Assembly (NCBI GenBank): GCA_036417435.1
Contig: CM070904.1
Coordinates: 129,518,695 to 129,582,694, forward strand
Length of the DNA stretch: 64,000 nucleotides
From: Inia geoffrensis
Taxonomy: Eukaryota > Chordata > Mammalia > Artiodactyla > Iniidae
Direction of reading: 5' to 3'
In this document: positions 12,205 through 23,607 of the stretch, piece by piece
Layout: every line of letters starts with the position of its first letter
Numbering within the stretch: the stretch's first letter is position 1
The notes under the pieces: model-generated
Databases searched by the model: none
What the model was told of the DNA's origin: nothing
The model's input: only the letters and a program-made list of their open reading frames with translations
Translations under genes and position numbers: made by a program

Positions 12205-13075
12205 TTAAAAAAAAGAGATTTGCCTTGACAACGTCTGAACAACAAGTGAACAACTTCTGAACATCACAGACACTTTAAGCAAGTATGAAGGCAAATAAAA
12301 AACTGGGAAAATATTCACAATGTATGGCAAAGGATTATCTTCCATATGTAAAGAATATTATAAAACAAAAAGAACAGGAAATTCCCCAACAAAAGAAGCA
12401 GACACAGGTTCATTAAAAGAAATGAAGGGGCAAATAATATGTAAATACATTTAGCTTTGTTAATTAAAGAACAATTAAAATGACGAGTTGACTTTTTCAC
12501 CTAGTTAAGTAGAGTATTGAAAGCAAAGACCCCATAATGGCAAAGGTGTATGGAAATCGGTTCCTGCCTTAGTCCGTTCCAGCTGCTGTAACAAACTACC
12601 CCGCACTGGGTGGCTTATAAACAAGAGAAATTTATAGCTCATATTTCTGGAGGGTGGAAGTCTGAGATCAGGGTGCCAGCATGGTCAGGTGAAGGCCTTC
12701 TGCCAGGTCCCTGAATTCTCACTATATCCTCATGTGGCTGGAGGGGACAGGGTAGCTCTCTGGGATCTCTCTTAAAAAGGCACTAATCCCATTCATGAGG
12801 CCTCCACCCTCATGACCAATCACCTCCCAAAGGCCCCACCTCCTGATACCATCACCTTGGTGCGGGGTAGACTTCAACCTATGAATTTTGAGGGGGACTT
12901 CAGACCATAGTATTTCCATTCGACATGAGAGGAAGGAATGTAAATTGGGGTAGCCCTTTGGGAAAAAAAAATTGACAAAATGTAATAAAAGCCTTAAAAA
13001 GGTATGTGACCTTTGACCTAGCAGTTCTACTCTGCCTAACAACCCTTAACCCTTCTGCCAGTTTGGCCCAATAAA
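12205..13075 (+). mobile_element. Ancient L1 fragment interrupted by an MLT1-type LTR
   Basis: 12290-12555 keeps the end-of-ORF2 sequence order of old L1s (GGGAAAATATTCACAATGTATGGCAAAGGATTA in degraded form, split here as AACTGGGAAAATATTC and GCAAAGGATTA). 12930-13070 continues it (GGAATGTAAATTGG, then TTTGACCTAGCAGTTCTAC). The middle is a solo LTR. The left boundary is approximate. Confidence 0.65.
12561..12915 (-). mobile_element. MLT1-type MaLR solo LTR
   Basis: Read on the plus strand it starts near CCTTAGTCCGTTCCAGCTGC and passes GGGTGGCTTATAAACAA, GGAAGTCTGAGATCAGGG and CACCTCCCAAAGGCCCCACC. That is the reverse complement of the common MaLR LTR. It is an old endogenous LTR without internal genes. 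Confidence 0.8.
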
Positions 13076-14335
13076 TGAAGCACTCATGTGAGTGTATGGA
13101 AAACCTCACAGGTTTATGGCTTCTGGCCGCACTTGGGGTCTCACCCTGCCCAGCTGTGGTCAACTTGATGTCACTGGGTGCCTTGCATGGAGTGGACCTT
13201 TAATAAATGTTTTTGCCCTGAAAAAATTTACAAAAATGAATAGTAAAAAAAAAATTTCTGAACATAATAATTAAAAAACCCACTTTTCAGCTTAATAAAA
13301 GCTTGGGAAAGATGCCTTTTTTGTTGCACCTTTGAAGTGAGGGGGATATATTGTGTAATTTTTAAATGCCATTATTAACTTCCCTAGAGATGCTTGTAAA
13401 ACGAACGAATGTGAATCCTTAATTTTTTTTTTTTTTTTTTTTTTAAACTTCAGATGAGTTAAAAAGTCAAAGTCATACCAGTTCTCCAGGGATTGGGCAG
13501 GGCTCACATTTTATGAATTTGCAGTAAGGAAGGGAAACATTTGCTTTCATTTTTGGCATGCTGCAGTGGCCTTACCAGGGGACTGTAACTTTATAATTTT
13601 AAGGATTAAATGTAATATAGGAGAAAAACATTCTTGAAACACAGACCAAATATATGTAAAGAGATGAGGAAGAGATATCAAAATAATAATTTTTAAAAAC
13701 TAGGTTAAAAAATGTCCAGAGAATTAGACTTTGCTCTCTTCAAAACACAGAAAGTTACTCTTTACGTGCAAACAGTTTTGAAAGGCTGGGGTTTAAGAGG
13801 AAGGTAGGATAGTGGTTAAAATAATTAAACCCCAAATCAGGAGTGTGGCTTCTGCTGCTACTGCTTTTGATGTTGTGAAGAACGTTTGCTTTTAAGTTAT
13901 AATCGCTAATCTGGGACCTGGGTAAAGGATTGGATGGAAACGTATTTTACCTTCGAGCTCCTTTTTCTTTTAAACTCTCTGAAATCAGATTTCTTTTACT
14001 AAGTAAGTGAATACAGTGACTAATTTTAGGCTATGCATAAACTCACTTTGAAATTTAAACACTAAGACAGTGATTTGGGAACCGGAGTCTTTGTGATGAT
14101 GTGGGTTGGGAGCAGGGAGAGTTAAATGAGTTAAGTAACCAACATTTCATGAAGAATCACCCGAGTGCATGTGACTCCTCTAATTTTGAGCAAATCAGCA
14201 TTGGGAAGATTCACATCTCTAAGCACACATATACCTTTTGTAGGGTTGCAAAATTCACTTTTTGATGCACGCAATTTTTACTCCCTTTTTACCATTACCG
14301 TGGTTGTGATTTGTAACCCGTTATGTCCATTAGTA
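13076..14335. other. AT-rich non-coding sequence left of the L1 insertion
   Basis: Contains a T20 run at about 13424-13444 and no recognisable gene. The L1 inserted at its right edge. Confidence 0.55.
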
Positions 14336-14347
14336 ACTGTGACTTTT
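14336..14347. repeat. Target-site duplication at the L1 3' end
   Basis: ACTGTGACTTTT directly abuts the element's poly(A) end (T-rich here) and is repeated at 22564-22575. Confidence 0.8.
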
Positions 14348-14735
14348 CTTTTTTGATTTTTTTTTTAAACACCTTTATTGGAGTATAATTGTTTTACAAT
14401 GGTGTATTAGTTTCCGCTGTATAACAAAGTAAATCAGCTATACATATACATATATCCCCATATCCCCTCCCTCTTGCATCTTCCTCCCTCCCACCCTTCC
14501 TATCCCACCCCCTAGGTGCTCACAAAGCACCGAGCTGATCTCCCTGTGCTACGAGGCTGCTTCCCACTAGCTATCTATTTTACATTTGGTAGTGTACATA
14601 TGTCCATGCCACTCTCTCACTTCGTCCCAGCTTACCCATCTCTTTCCCCGTGTCCTCAAGTCCATTCTCTATGTCTGCGTCTTTATGACTGTCCTTCCCC
14701 TAGGTTTTTCAGAACCATATATATATATATATATT
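14348..14735 (-). mobile_element. L1 3'UTR and poly(A) end
   Basis: Between the ORF2 stop and the T-rich terminus. It includes the cetartiodactyl L1 3' segment seen on the plus strand as CACCTTTATTGGAGTATAAT, followed by a pyrimidine-rich CTCCCTC tract that corresponds to the polypurine tract of L1 3'UTRs. A short (TA)n run lies at its inner edge (about 14717-14735). Confidence 0.8.
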
Positions 14736-15073
14736 TTTTTTTTTTTAGATTCTATATGTGTTAGCATACAGTATTTGTTTTTCTCTTTATGACTTACTTC
14801 ACTCTGTATGACAGACTCTAGGCCCACCCACCTCACTACAAATAACTCAATTTCATTTCTTTTTATGGCTGAGTAATATTTCATTGTATATATGTGCCAC
14901 ATCTTTTTTACCCATTCATCTGTCGATGGACACTTAGGTTGCTTCCACGTCCTGGCTATTGTAAATAGAGCTGCAGTGAACATTGTGGTACATGACTCCT
15001 TTTGAATTATGGTTTTCTCAGGGTATATGCCCAGTAGTTGGATTGCTGGGTCGTATGGTAGTTCTATTTTTAG

Positions 15074-15288
15074 GTTTTTTTTTTTTTTTTTTTTTTTGAA
15101 GTACACAGGCCTCTCACCTTTGTGGCCTCTCTCATTGTGGAGCACAGGCTCCGGACGCGCAGGCTCAGTGGCCATGGCTCACGGGCTAAGCCGCTCCGCG
15201 GCATGTGGGATCTTCCCGGACTGGGGCACGAACCCGTGTCCCCTGCATTGGCAGGCAGACTCTCAACCACTGCGCCACCAGGGAAGCC
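15074..15288 (-). mobile_element. CHR-type SINE (short form) nested in L1 ORF2
   Basis: A tRNA-derived head (minus strand, from 15288) is followed by the body and an oligo-A tail at 15074-15098. Target-site duplications CTATTTTTAG lie at 15064-15073 and 15289-15298. The insertion is younger than the L1 it interrupts. Confidence 0.93.
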
Positions 15289-15698
15289 CTATTTTTAGTT
15301 TTTTAAGGAACCTCCATACTGTTCTCCATAGTGGCTGTATCAATTTATATTCCCACCAACAGTGCAAAAGCGTTCGCTTTTCTCCACACCCTCTCCAGCA
15401 TTTATTGTTTGTAGATTTTTTGATGATGGCCATTCTGACCGGTGTGAGGTAATACCTCATTGTAGTTTTGATTTGCATTTCTCTAATGATTAGTGACGTT
15501 GAGCATCCTTTCATGTGTTTGTTGGCAATCTGTATATCTTTTTTGGAGAAGTGTCTATTTAGGTCTTCTGCCCATTTTTGGATTAGGTTGTTTGTTTTTT
15601 TGATATTGAGCTGCTTGTATATTCTAGAGATTAATCCTTTGTCAGTTGCTTCATTTGCAAAAATTTTCTCCCATTCTTAGGGTTATCTTTTCGTCTTT

Positions 15699-16004
15699 TT
15701 TTTTTTTTTAATATAAATTTACTTATTTATTTATTTATTTTTGGCTGTGTTGGGTCTTCATTTCTGTGCGAGGGCTTTCTCTAGTTGTGGCAAGCGGGGG
15801 CCACTCTTCATCGCGGTGTGCGGGCCTCTCACTATCGCGGCCTCTCTTGTTGTGGAGCACAGGCTCCAGACGCGCAGGCTCAGTAGCTGTGGCTCACGGG
15901 CCCAGTTGCTGCGCGGCATGTGGGATCTTCCCGGACCAGGGCTCGAACCAGTGTCCGCTGCATTGGCAGGCAGATTCTCAACCACTGCGCCACCACGGAA
16001 GCCC
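15699..16004 (-). mobile_element. CHR-type SINE (about 306 bp form) nested in L1 ORF2
   Basis: A perfect 13-bp target-site duplication TCTTTTCGTCTTT flanks it at 15686-15698 and 16005-16017. This form carries extra body sequence between the tRNA-like head and the TTTATTT-rich tail compared with the roughly 215 bp copies. Confidence 0.93.
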
Positions 16005-18950
16005 TCTTTTCGTCTTTGTTTATGGTTTCCTTTGCTGTGCAAAAGCTTTTAAGTTTCATTAGGTCCTATTTGTTTATTTTTGTTTTTATTTCCATTTCTT
16101 TAGGAGGTGAGTCAAAAAGGATCTTGCTGTGATTTATGTCATGGAGTGTTCTGCCTATATTTTCCTCTAAGAATTTTATAGTGTCTGGCCTTACATTTAG
16201 GTCTTTAATCCATTTTGAGTTTATTTTTGTGTATGGTGTTAGAAAGTGTTCTAATTTCATTCTTTTACGTGTAGCTGTCCAGTTTTCTCAGCACCACTTA
16301 TTGAAGAGGCTGTCTTTTCTCCATTGTATAGTCTTGTCTTCTTTATCAAAGATAAGGTGACCATATGTGCATGGCTTTATCTCTGGGCTTTCTATCCTGT
16401 TCCATTGATCTATATTTCTGCTTTTGTGCCAGTACCATACTGTCTTGATTACTGTAGCTTTGTAGTATAGTCTCAAGTCCGGGAGCCTGATTCCTCGAGC
16501 TCCGTTTTTCTTTCTCAAGATTGCTTTGGCTATTCCGGGTCTTTTGTGTTTCCATACAAATTGTGAAATTTTTTGTTCTAGTTCTGTGAAAAATGCCATT
16601 GGTAGTTTGATAAGGATTGCACTGAATCTGTGGATTGCTTTAGGTAGTATAGTCATTTTCACAATGTTGATTCTTCCAATCCAAGAACATGGTATATCTC
16701 TCCATCTGTTCATATCATCTTTCATTTCTTTCATCTGTGTCTTATAGTTTTCTGCATACAGGTCTTTTGTCTCCTTAGGTAGGTTTATTCCTAGGTATTT
16801 TATTCATTTTGTTGCAGTGGAAAATGGGAGTGTTTCCTTAATTTCTCTTTCAGGTTTTTCATCATTAGTGTATAGGAATGCCAGAGATTTCTGTGCATTA
16901 ATTTTGTATCCTGCTACTTTACCAGATTCATTGATTAGCTCTAGTAGTTTTCTGGTGACATCGTTAGGATTCTCTATGTATAGTATCATGTCATCTGCAA
17001 ACAGTGACAGCCTTACTTCTTCTTTTCCGATTTGGATTCCTTTTATTTCTTTTTCTTCTCTGATTCTGTGGCTAAAACTTCCAAAACTATGTTGAATAAT
17101 AGTAGTGAGAGTGGGCAACTTTGTCTTGTTTCTAATCTTAGTGGAAATGGCTTCCGTTTTTCACCATTGAGAACAATGTTGGCTGTGGGTTTGTCATATA
17201 TGGCCTTTATTATGTTGAGGTAAGTCCTCTCTATGCTTACTTTCTGGAGAATTTTTATCATAAAACGGTGTTGAATTTTGTCGAAAGCTTTTTGTGCATC
17301 TATTGAGATGATCATATGGTTTTTCTCCTTCAGTTTGTTAATGTGGTTTATCACATTGATTGATTTTTGTATATTGAAGAATCCTTGCATTCCTAGGATA
17401 AATCCCACTTGATCATGCTGTATGATCCTTTTAATGTGCTGTTGGATTCTGTTTGCTAGCGTTTTGTTGAGGATTTTTGCGTCTATGTTCATCAGTGATA
17501 TTGGCCTGTAGTTTCCTCTTTTTGTGACATCTTTGTCTGGTTTTGGCATCAGGGTGACGGTGGCCTCGTAGAACGAGTTTGGGAGTGTTCCTCCTTCTGC
17601 TATATTTTGGAAGAGTTTGAGAAGGATAGGTGTTAGCTCTTCTCTAAATGTTTGATAGAATTCACCTGTGAAGCCATCTGGTCCTGCGCTTTTGTTTGTT
17701 GGAAGATTTTAAATTACGGTTTCAATTTCAGTGCTTGTGATTGGTCTGTTTATATTTTCTATTTCTTGCTGGTTCAGTCTCAGAAGCTTGTGCTTTTCTA
17801 AGAATTTGTCCATTTCTTCCAGGTTGTCCATTTTATTGGCATAGAGTTGCTTGTAGTAATCTCTCGTGATCTTTTTTATTTCTGCAGTGTCAGTTGTTAC
17901 TTCTCCTTTTTCATTTCTAATTCTGTTGATTTGAGTCTTCTCCCTTTTTTTCTTGATGAGTCTGGCTCATGGTTTATCAATTTTGTTTATGTTCTCAAAG
18001 AACCAGCTTTTAGTTTTACTGACCTTTGCTATCGTTTCCTTCATTTCTTTTTATTTCTGATTTGATATTATGATTTCTTTCCTTCTGCTAAGTTTGGGGG
18101 TTTTTTGTACTACTTTCTCTATTTGCTTTAGGTGTAAGGTTAGGTTGTTTACTTGAGATGTTTCTTGAGGCAGGATTGTATTGCTATAAATTTCCCTCTT
18201 AGAACTGCTTTTGCTGCATCGCATAGGTTTTGGGTTGTCGTGTTTTCATTGTCATTCGTTTCTAGGTATTTTTTTGATTTCATCTTTAAAATCATCAGTG
18301 ATCTTTTGGTTATTCAGTAGTATATTGTTCAGGCTACATGTGTTTGTATTTTTTACAGATTTTTCCCTGTCGTTGACATGTAGCCTCATAGCATTGTGGT
18401 TGGAAAAGATACTTGATACGATTTCAATTTTCTTAAATTTACCAAGGCTTGGTTTGTGACCCAGGATATGATCTATCCTGGAGAACGTTCCATGAGCACT
18501 TGAGGAGAACCTGTATTTTGTTGTTTTTGGATGGAATGTCCTATAAATATCAATTAAGTCCATCTTGTTTAATGTATCATTTAAAGCTTGTGTTTCCTGA
18601 TTTATTTTCATTTTGGATGATAAGTCCATTAGCAAAAGAGGGGTGTTTAACTCCCCTATTGTTATTGTGTTACTGTCGATTTCCCCTTTTATGGCTGTTA
18701 ACATTTGCCTTATGTACTGAGGTGCTCCTATGTTGGCTGCATAAATATTTACAATTGTTCTATCTTCTTCTTGGATTGATCCCGTGATCATTATGTAGAG
18801 TCCTTCTTTGTCTCTTGTAATAGTGTGTATTTTAAAGTCTGTTTTGTCTGATATATGGGAATTGCTACTCCAGCTTTCTTTTGATTTCCATTTGCATGGA
18901 ATATCTTTTTCCATCCCCTCACTTTCAGTCTGTATGTGTCCCTACATCTG

Positions 18951-19000
18951 AAGTGGGTTTCCTGTAGACGGCATATATACCGTCTACAGGAGACCCGCTT
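18951..19000. repeat. 50-bp foldback palindrome inside L1 ORF2
   Basis: Two 21-bp arms (18951-18971 and 18980-19000) are reverse complements at 19 of 21 positions, with an 8-bp CATATATA spacer. Only one arm fits the normal ORF2 sequence coding QETHF. The other looks like a templated inverted copy. Confidence 0.85.
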
Positions 19001-19165
19001 GTAGGGCCTTGTTTTTGTATTCATTCATCCAGTCTGTGCCTTCTGCTTGGAGCATTTAATCCATTTACATTTAAGGTAATTATCGATATGTATGTTCCTA
19101 TTACCATTTTCTTAATTGTTTTGGGTTTGTTATTGCAGGTCTTTTTATTCTCTTGTGTTTCCTGC

Positions 19166-20407
19166 CTAGAGAGGTTCCTTTAGCATTTGTTGTAAAGCTG
19201 GTTTGGCCGTGCTGAATTCTCTTAGCTTTTGCTTGTCTGTAAAGGTTTTAATTTCTCCATCGTATCTAAATGAGACCCTTGCTGGGTAGAGTAATCTTGG
19301 TTGCAGCTTTTTCTCCTTCATCACTTTCAATATGTCCTGCCACTCCCTTCTGGCTTGCAGAGTTTCTGCTGAAAGATCAGCTGTTAACCTTATGGGGATT
19401 CCCTTGTATGTTATTTGTTGCTTTTCCCTTGCTGCTTTCAATATTTTTTCTTTGTATTTAATTTTTGATATTTTGATTTATATGAGTCTTGGCATGTTTC
19501 TCTTTGGATTTATCCTATATTGGACACTGTGCGCTTCCTGGACTTGATTGACTGTTTCCTTTCCCATATTAGGGTAGTTTTCAACTATCATCTGCCCAAA
19601 TATTTTCTCAGTCCCTTTCTTTTTCTCTTCTTCTGGAGCCCCTATAATTTGAATGTTGGTCCATTTAATGTTGTCCCAGAGGTCTCTTGAGACTGTCCTC
19701 TATTCTTTTTTCTTTATTCTGCTCTGTGGTAGTTACTTCCACTATTTTATCTTCCAGGTCACTTACTTATCAGTTCTTCTGCCTCAGTTATTTTGCTATT
19801 GATTCCTTCTAGACAATTTTTTTTAAACTTTATATTTATTTTTGGCTGCGTTGGGTCTTCGTTGCTGCACACGGGCTTTCTCTAGTTGCGGCGAGCAGGG
19901 GCTACTCTTCATTGTGGTGCACGGGCTTCTCACTGTGGTGGCTTCTCTTGCTGTGGAGCACGGGCCCTAGTTGTGCAGGCTTCAGTAGTTGTGGCACGTG
20001 GGCTCAGTAGTTGTGGCTCGTGGTTCTAGAGCGCAGGCTCAGTAGTTGTGGTACACGGGCTTAGTTGTTCCGTGGCATGTGGGATCTTCCCAGACCAGGG
20101 CTCGAACCCATGTCCCCTGCATTGGTGGGCGGATTCTTAAGCACTGTGCCACCAGGGAAGCCCTTAGAGAATTTTAAATATCATTTGTTGTGTTGTCCAT
20201 CATTGTTTGTTTGCTCTTTAGTTCTTCTAGGTCCTTGTTAAACATTTCCTGTATTTTCTCCATTCTATTTCCGAGATTTTGGATCACCTTTACTATCATT
20301 ACTCTGAATTCTTTTTCAGGTAGACTGCCTATTTCCTCTTCATTTGTTTGGTCTGGTGGGTTTTTCCCTTGCTCCTTCATCTGCTGCGTGTTTCTCTGTC
20401 TTCTCAT
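19166..20407 (-). pseudogene. L1 ORF1 (RNA-binding chaperone), disrupted
   Basis: The start is at 20405-20407, beginning MRRQRNTQQMKEQGKN, with a coiled-coil-like charged region to about 20165. A SINE interrupts the frame at 19821-20164. The C-terminal domain is clear at 19441-19166: IRLTADLSAETLQARREW is the hallmark of the mammalian ORF1p C-terminal domain. Excluding the SINE and its duplication, about 890 bp remain, near the usual length, but the frame is not continuous. In an active element the product coats L1 RNA in the cytoplasm. Confidence 0.85.
19821..20164 (-). mobile_element. CHR-type SINE (long form) nested in L1 ORF1
   Basis: About 344 bp with the long internal body (repeated GTAGTTGTGG motifs on the plus strand). 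Target-site duplications TAGACAATTTT (19810-19820) and TAGAGAATTTT (20165-20175) differ at one base. It splits the ORF1 frame. Confidence 0.9.
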
Positions 20408-22563
20408 TTTCCTTAAGTTACTGTGTTTGGGGTCTCCTTTTCATAGGCTGCAGGTTCGTAATTCCCGTTGTTTTTGGTGTCTGCTCCCAGTGGCTAGGGT
20501 TGGTTCAGTGGGTTGTGTAGCCTTCCTGGTGGACGAGACTGGTGCCTGTGTTCTGGTGGATGAGGCTGGATCTTGTCTTTCTGGTGGGCAGGACCACATC
20601 CGGTGGTGTGTTTTGGGTTGTCTGTGAACTTAGTATGATTTTCGGCAGCCTCTCTGCTAATGGGTGGTGTTGTGTTCCTGTCTTGCTAGTTGTTTGGCAT
20701 GGGGTGTCCAGCACTGCAGCTTGCTGGTCCTCGAGTGGAGCTGGGTCTTAGCGTTGAGATGGAGATCCCTGGGAGAGCTTTCTCCATTTGATATTATTTG
20801 GGCCTGGGAGGTCTCTGGTGGGCCAGTGTCCTGAACTCAGGTCTCCCACATCAGAGACTCAATGCCTGACACCTGGCCAGAGCACTAAGACCCTGTCAGC
20901 CTCACGGCTCAGAAGAAAAGGGAGGAAAAAAAAAAAAAGAATGAAGAAAGAAGAAGTAAGTAAAGAAATAAAGTTATTAAAATAAAAAAATTATTAAAAA
21001 TAAAAACGTAATAAAAAAAGAGAGAAAGAAGAAAGCACCTGAACCAAAGAACAAATCCACCGATGATAACAGGTGCTAAAAACTATACTAAAAAAAAACA
21101 GAATGGACAGACAGAACCCTAGGACAAACGGCAAAAGCAAAGCTCTACAGACAAAGTCACTCGAGGAAGCATAAACACACACACTCCCAAAAAGAGAAAA
21201 AGGAAAAAATATATGGATATATAGATTTAACAAAAAGGAAAAGAGCAACCAAATCAAAAAACAAATCTACCAGTGATAACAAGCTCTAAATACTAAACCT
21301 AAGATATACATAAAATCAGAAGTAAATTGGTTGCAGAAAGCAAACTCCAAGTCTACAGTTGCTCCCAAAGTCCACTACGTCAGTTTTGGGCCGATTCTTT
21401 GTCTATTCAGGTATTCCACAGATGCGGGGCACATCAGGTTGATTGTGGAGCTTTAATCCGCTGCCCCTGAGGCTCCTGGGAGGGATTTCCCTTTCTCTTC
21501 TTTGTTTGCACAGCTCCTGGGGCTCAGCTTTGGATTTGGCCCCGCCTCTGCGTGTAGGTCGCCTGAGGGCGTCTGTTCCCAGACAGGACGGGGGTTAAAG
21601 GAGCAGCTGCCTCCGGGGCTCTGGCTCACTCAGGCCAGGCCAGGGGGAGGGAGGGGTACGGAATGCCGGGTGGGCCTGCAGAGGCCGGCACCAGCCGGAG
21701 CCGCACTATGTGTTCTCCCGGGTAGTTGTCCCTGGATCCCGGGACCCTGGCAGTGGCGGGCTGCACAGGCTCCCCAGGAGGGGGGGTGTGGATAGTGACC
21801 TGTGCTCGCACACCGGCTTCTTGGTGGCGGCAGCAACAGCCTTAGCGTCTCGTGCCCGTCTCTGGGGTCCGCGCTGTTAGCCACGGCTCTCGCCCTTCCC
21901 TGCAGCTCATTTAGGCGGTGCTCTGAATCCCCTCTCCTAATGCACCCTGAAACAATGGTCTCTTGCCTCTTCGCAGCTCCATACTTTTCCCCGGACTCCC
22001 TCCTGGCTAGCCGTGGTGCACTAGCCCCTTCAGGCTGTGTTCACGCCGCCAACCCCAGTCCTCTCCCTGTGCTCCGACAGAAGCCCGAGCCTCAGCTCCC
22101 AATCCCCGCCCGCCCCAGCGGGTGAGCAGACAAGCCTCTTGGGCTGGTGAGTGGCGGTCGGCACCGATCCTCTGTGCGGGAATCTCTCCGCTTTGCCCTC
22201 CACACCCCTGATGCTGCGCTCTCCTTCGCGGCTCCGAAGCTCTCCCCCCTCCGCCCCCCGCGCAGTCTCCGCCCGAGAAGGGGCTTCTAGTGTGTGGACA
22301 CCTTTCCTCCTTCACGGCTCCCTCCCACTGGTGCAGGTCCCGTCCCTATCCTTTTGTCTCTGCTTTTCCTTTTCTTTTTTTTTTGCCCTACCCAGGTACA
22401 TGGGGGCGGTTTCTTGCCTTTTGAGAAGTCTGAGGTCTTCTGCCAGCGTTCAGTAGGTGTTCTGTAGGAGTTGTTCCACATGTAGATGTATTTCTGATGT
22501 ATCTGTGGGGAGGAAGGTGATCTCCACTTCTCAATCCTCTGACATCTTGAAGGCACCTTCATC
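20408..22563 (-). promoter_or_regulatory. L1 5'UTR and internal promoter region
   Basis: About 2.15 kb lies upstream of the ORF1 start. The outer part (about 21480-22350) is GC- and CpG-rich, as expected of an L1 internal promoter. The inner part (about 20930-21350) is A-rich on the plus strand and contains an imperfect internal repeat. Retention of the complete 5'UTR is unusual, because most L1 copies are 5'-truncated. Confidence 0.8.
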
Positions 22564-22575
22564 ACTGTGACTTTT
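22564..22575. repeat. Target-site duplication at the L1 5' end
   Basis: Perfect 12-bp copy of the sequence at 14336-14347, defining the 5' boundary of the L1. Confidence 0.8.
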
Positions 22576-23169
22576 GACTGTGTTCTGGTTGGGACCCAGA
22601 GCTCCAAGTTCATGAGATTCTAATAATTTCTCCCTCATCATTACTGAACCACAGGGGCTGAAAAATTCCAGTAGGTTTTTGTGGGTGATTTTCAGGAGCA
22701 TTTGGCTTTTGTGGGCTCCACACTTACCCTGCCCAGCCAGTGCAATCTGTAATTGGGCGCCTGGTTTCTCTTCTTGCAGTTTCAGCCCTGATCTGTCTGG
22801 TTTAATTGGCTCCCTGCAGTTTGTTTCTTTTCTAGCTTCTCCTTTTCTACAGACCCATTTTACATTAATACAGAAGTTTTCAGACACAATTCAAGCACAA
22901 ATTAACAAGCTTCGAAGTAGGGATTTACAGGCTAAAAGGCTTTATCGGTTTTTCATTAGTAAGATGCATCATTAAGCTTGTATTTAGACAATGTACAATC
23001 AAAGCTTAAAATTAGAGGGTTTTTAATTTTAATAGTGTTAATCACTATTATTAATAAGCTTTTGATAGCAATATTTAAATTTTTATCAAGCTTCAGTTAA
23101 CTAGCGTATGTAAATCTCATCTAATCCTCGCCCGAAAAACGAAGACAGAAAACAACAGAAAATCTGGGA
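22576..23169. other. Unique non-coding sequence right of the L1
   Basis: Nothing recognised. AT-rich from 22980 to 23110, with several AAGCTT-type motifs. Confidence 0.5.
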
Positions 23170-23607
23170 GACAGAATAATGGCCCCCAAAGGTGTTTACC
23201 TCCTAATCCCTGAATCCTGTGGATATGTGACCCTCCATGGTAAAAGGGCTTTTGCAGGAGTGATTAAATTAAGGTCCAGTCAGTGGGAGATTATCTTGGA
23301 TTATCCAGGTGGACCCAATGGAATTACAAGGGTTTTTGCAAGAGGGGCAGGAAGGTCAGAGTCACAGAAGAAGAGGTGAAGACGAGGTGAAGACAGATAC
23401 AGGAGTTGGACCCATGGAGACGTGATCCAAAAAATAAGGGCCGTCTCTAGAAGTGGGAAAGGGCAAAGGGCCTCCAGAAAGAGCCCAGCTCTGCCGACAC
23501 CTTGATTTTGATTTTGGCTGTGAGATACGGAATAGGTATTGTTTTAAGCCACTAAGTTGTGGTGAATTTGTTACAGCGGCAATAAGAAACAAGACACTGA
23601 GCGTAGG
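23170..23607 (+). mobile_element. MLT1-type MaLR solo LTR
   Basis: Recognised from AATGGCCCCCAAAGGTGT, GATTATCTTGGATTATCC, CTGCCGACACCTTGATTTT and TTTTAAGCCACTAAGTTGTG, in the standard order. No internal retroviral sequence adjoins it. Confidence 0.82.

Larger units (their letters stand above)
14735..19085 (-). pseudogene. L1 ORF2 (endonuclease and reverse transcriptase), disrupted
   Basis: Consecutive minus-strand fragments follow the domain order of L1 ORF2p. The endonuclease part at about 19025-18250 includes LQETHFRCRDTYRLK and FHPKTTKYRFSSSAHGTFSRIDHI. The reverse transcriptase part at about 17550-16805 includes [17 protein letters not shown] and the catalytic FADDM motif near 17000. 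The C-terminal cysteine-rich region at about 15515-15300 includes [16 protein letters not shown]. Frameshifts and stops break the frame many times. SINEs sit in it at 15074-15288 and 15699-16004, and a foldback insertion lies at 18951-19000 near the start of the endonuclease. Confidence 0.9.
14348..22563 (-). mobile_element. Near-complete L1 LINE, inactive, carrying three nested SINEs
   Basis: The whole element reads on the minus strand. Its poly-A end is the T-rich stretch at 14348-14366. Then come a 3'UTR (to about 14735), ORF2 (to about 19085), ORF1 (19166-20407) and a GC-rich 5'UTR ending near 22563. The flanks carry ACTGTGACTTTT at 14336-14347 and 22564-22575. Removing the three nested SINEs leaves about 7.3 kb, close to a full-length cetartiodactyl L1. 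ORF2 is split into many frames, so the copy cannot move by itself. It was inserted before the SINEs it contains. Confidence 0.92.
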
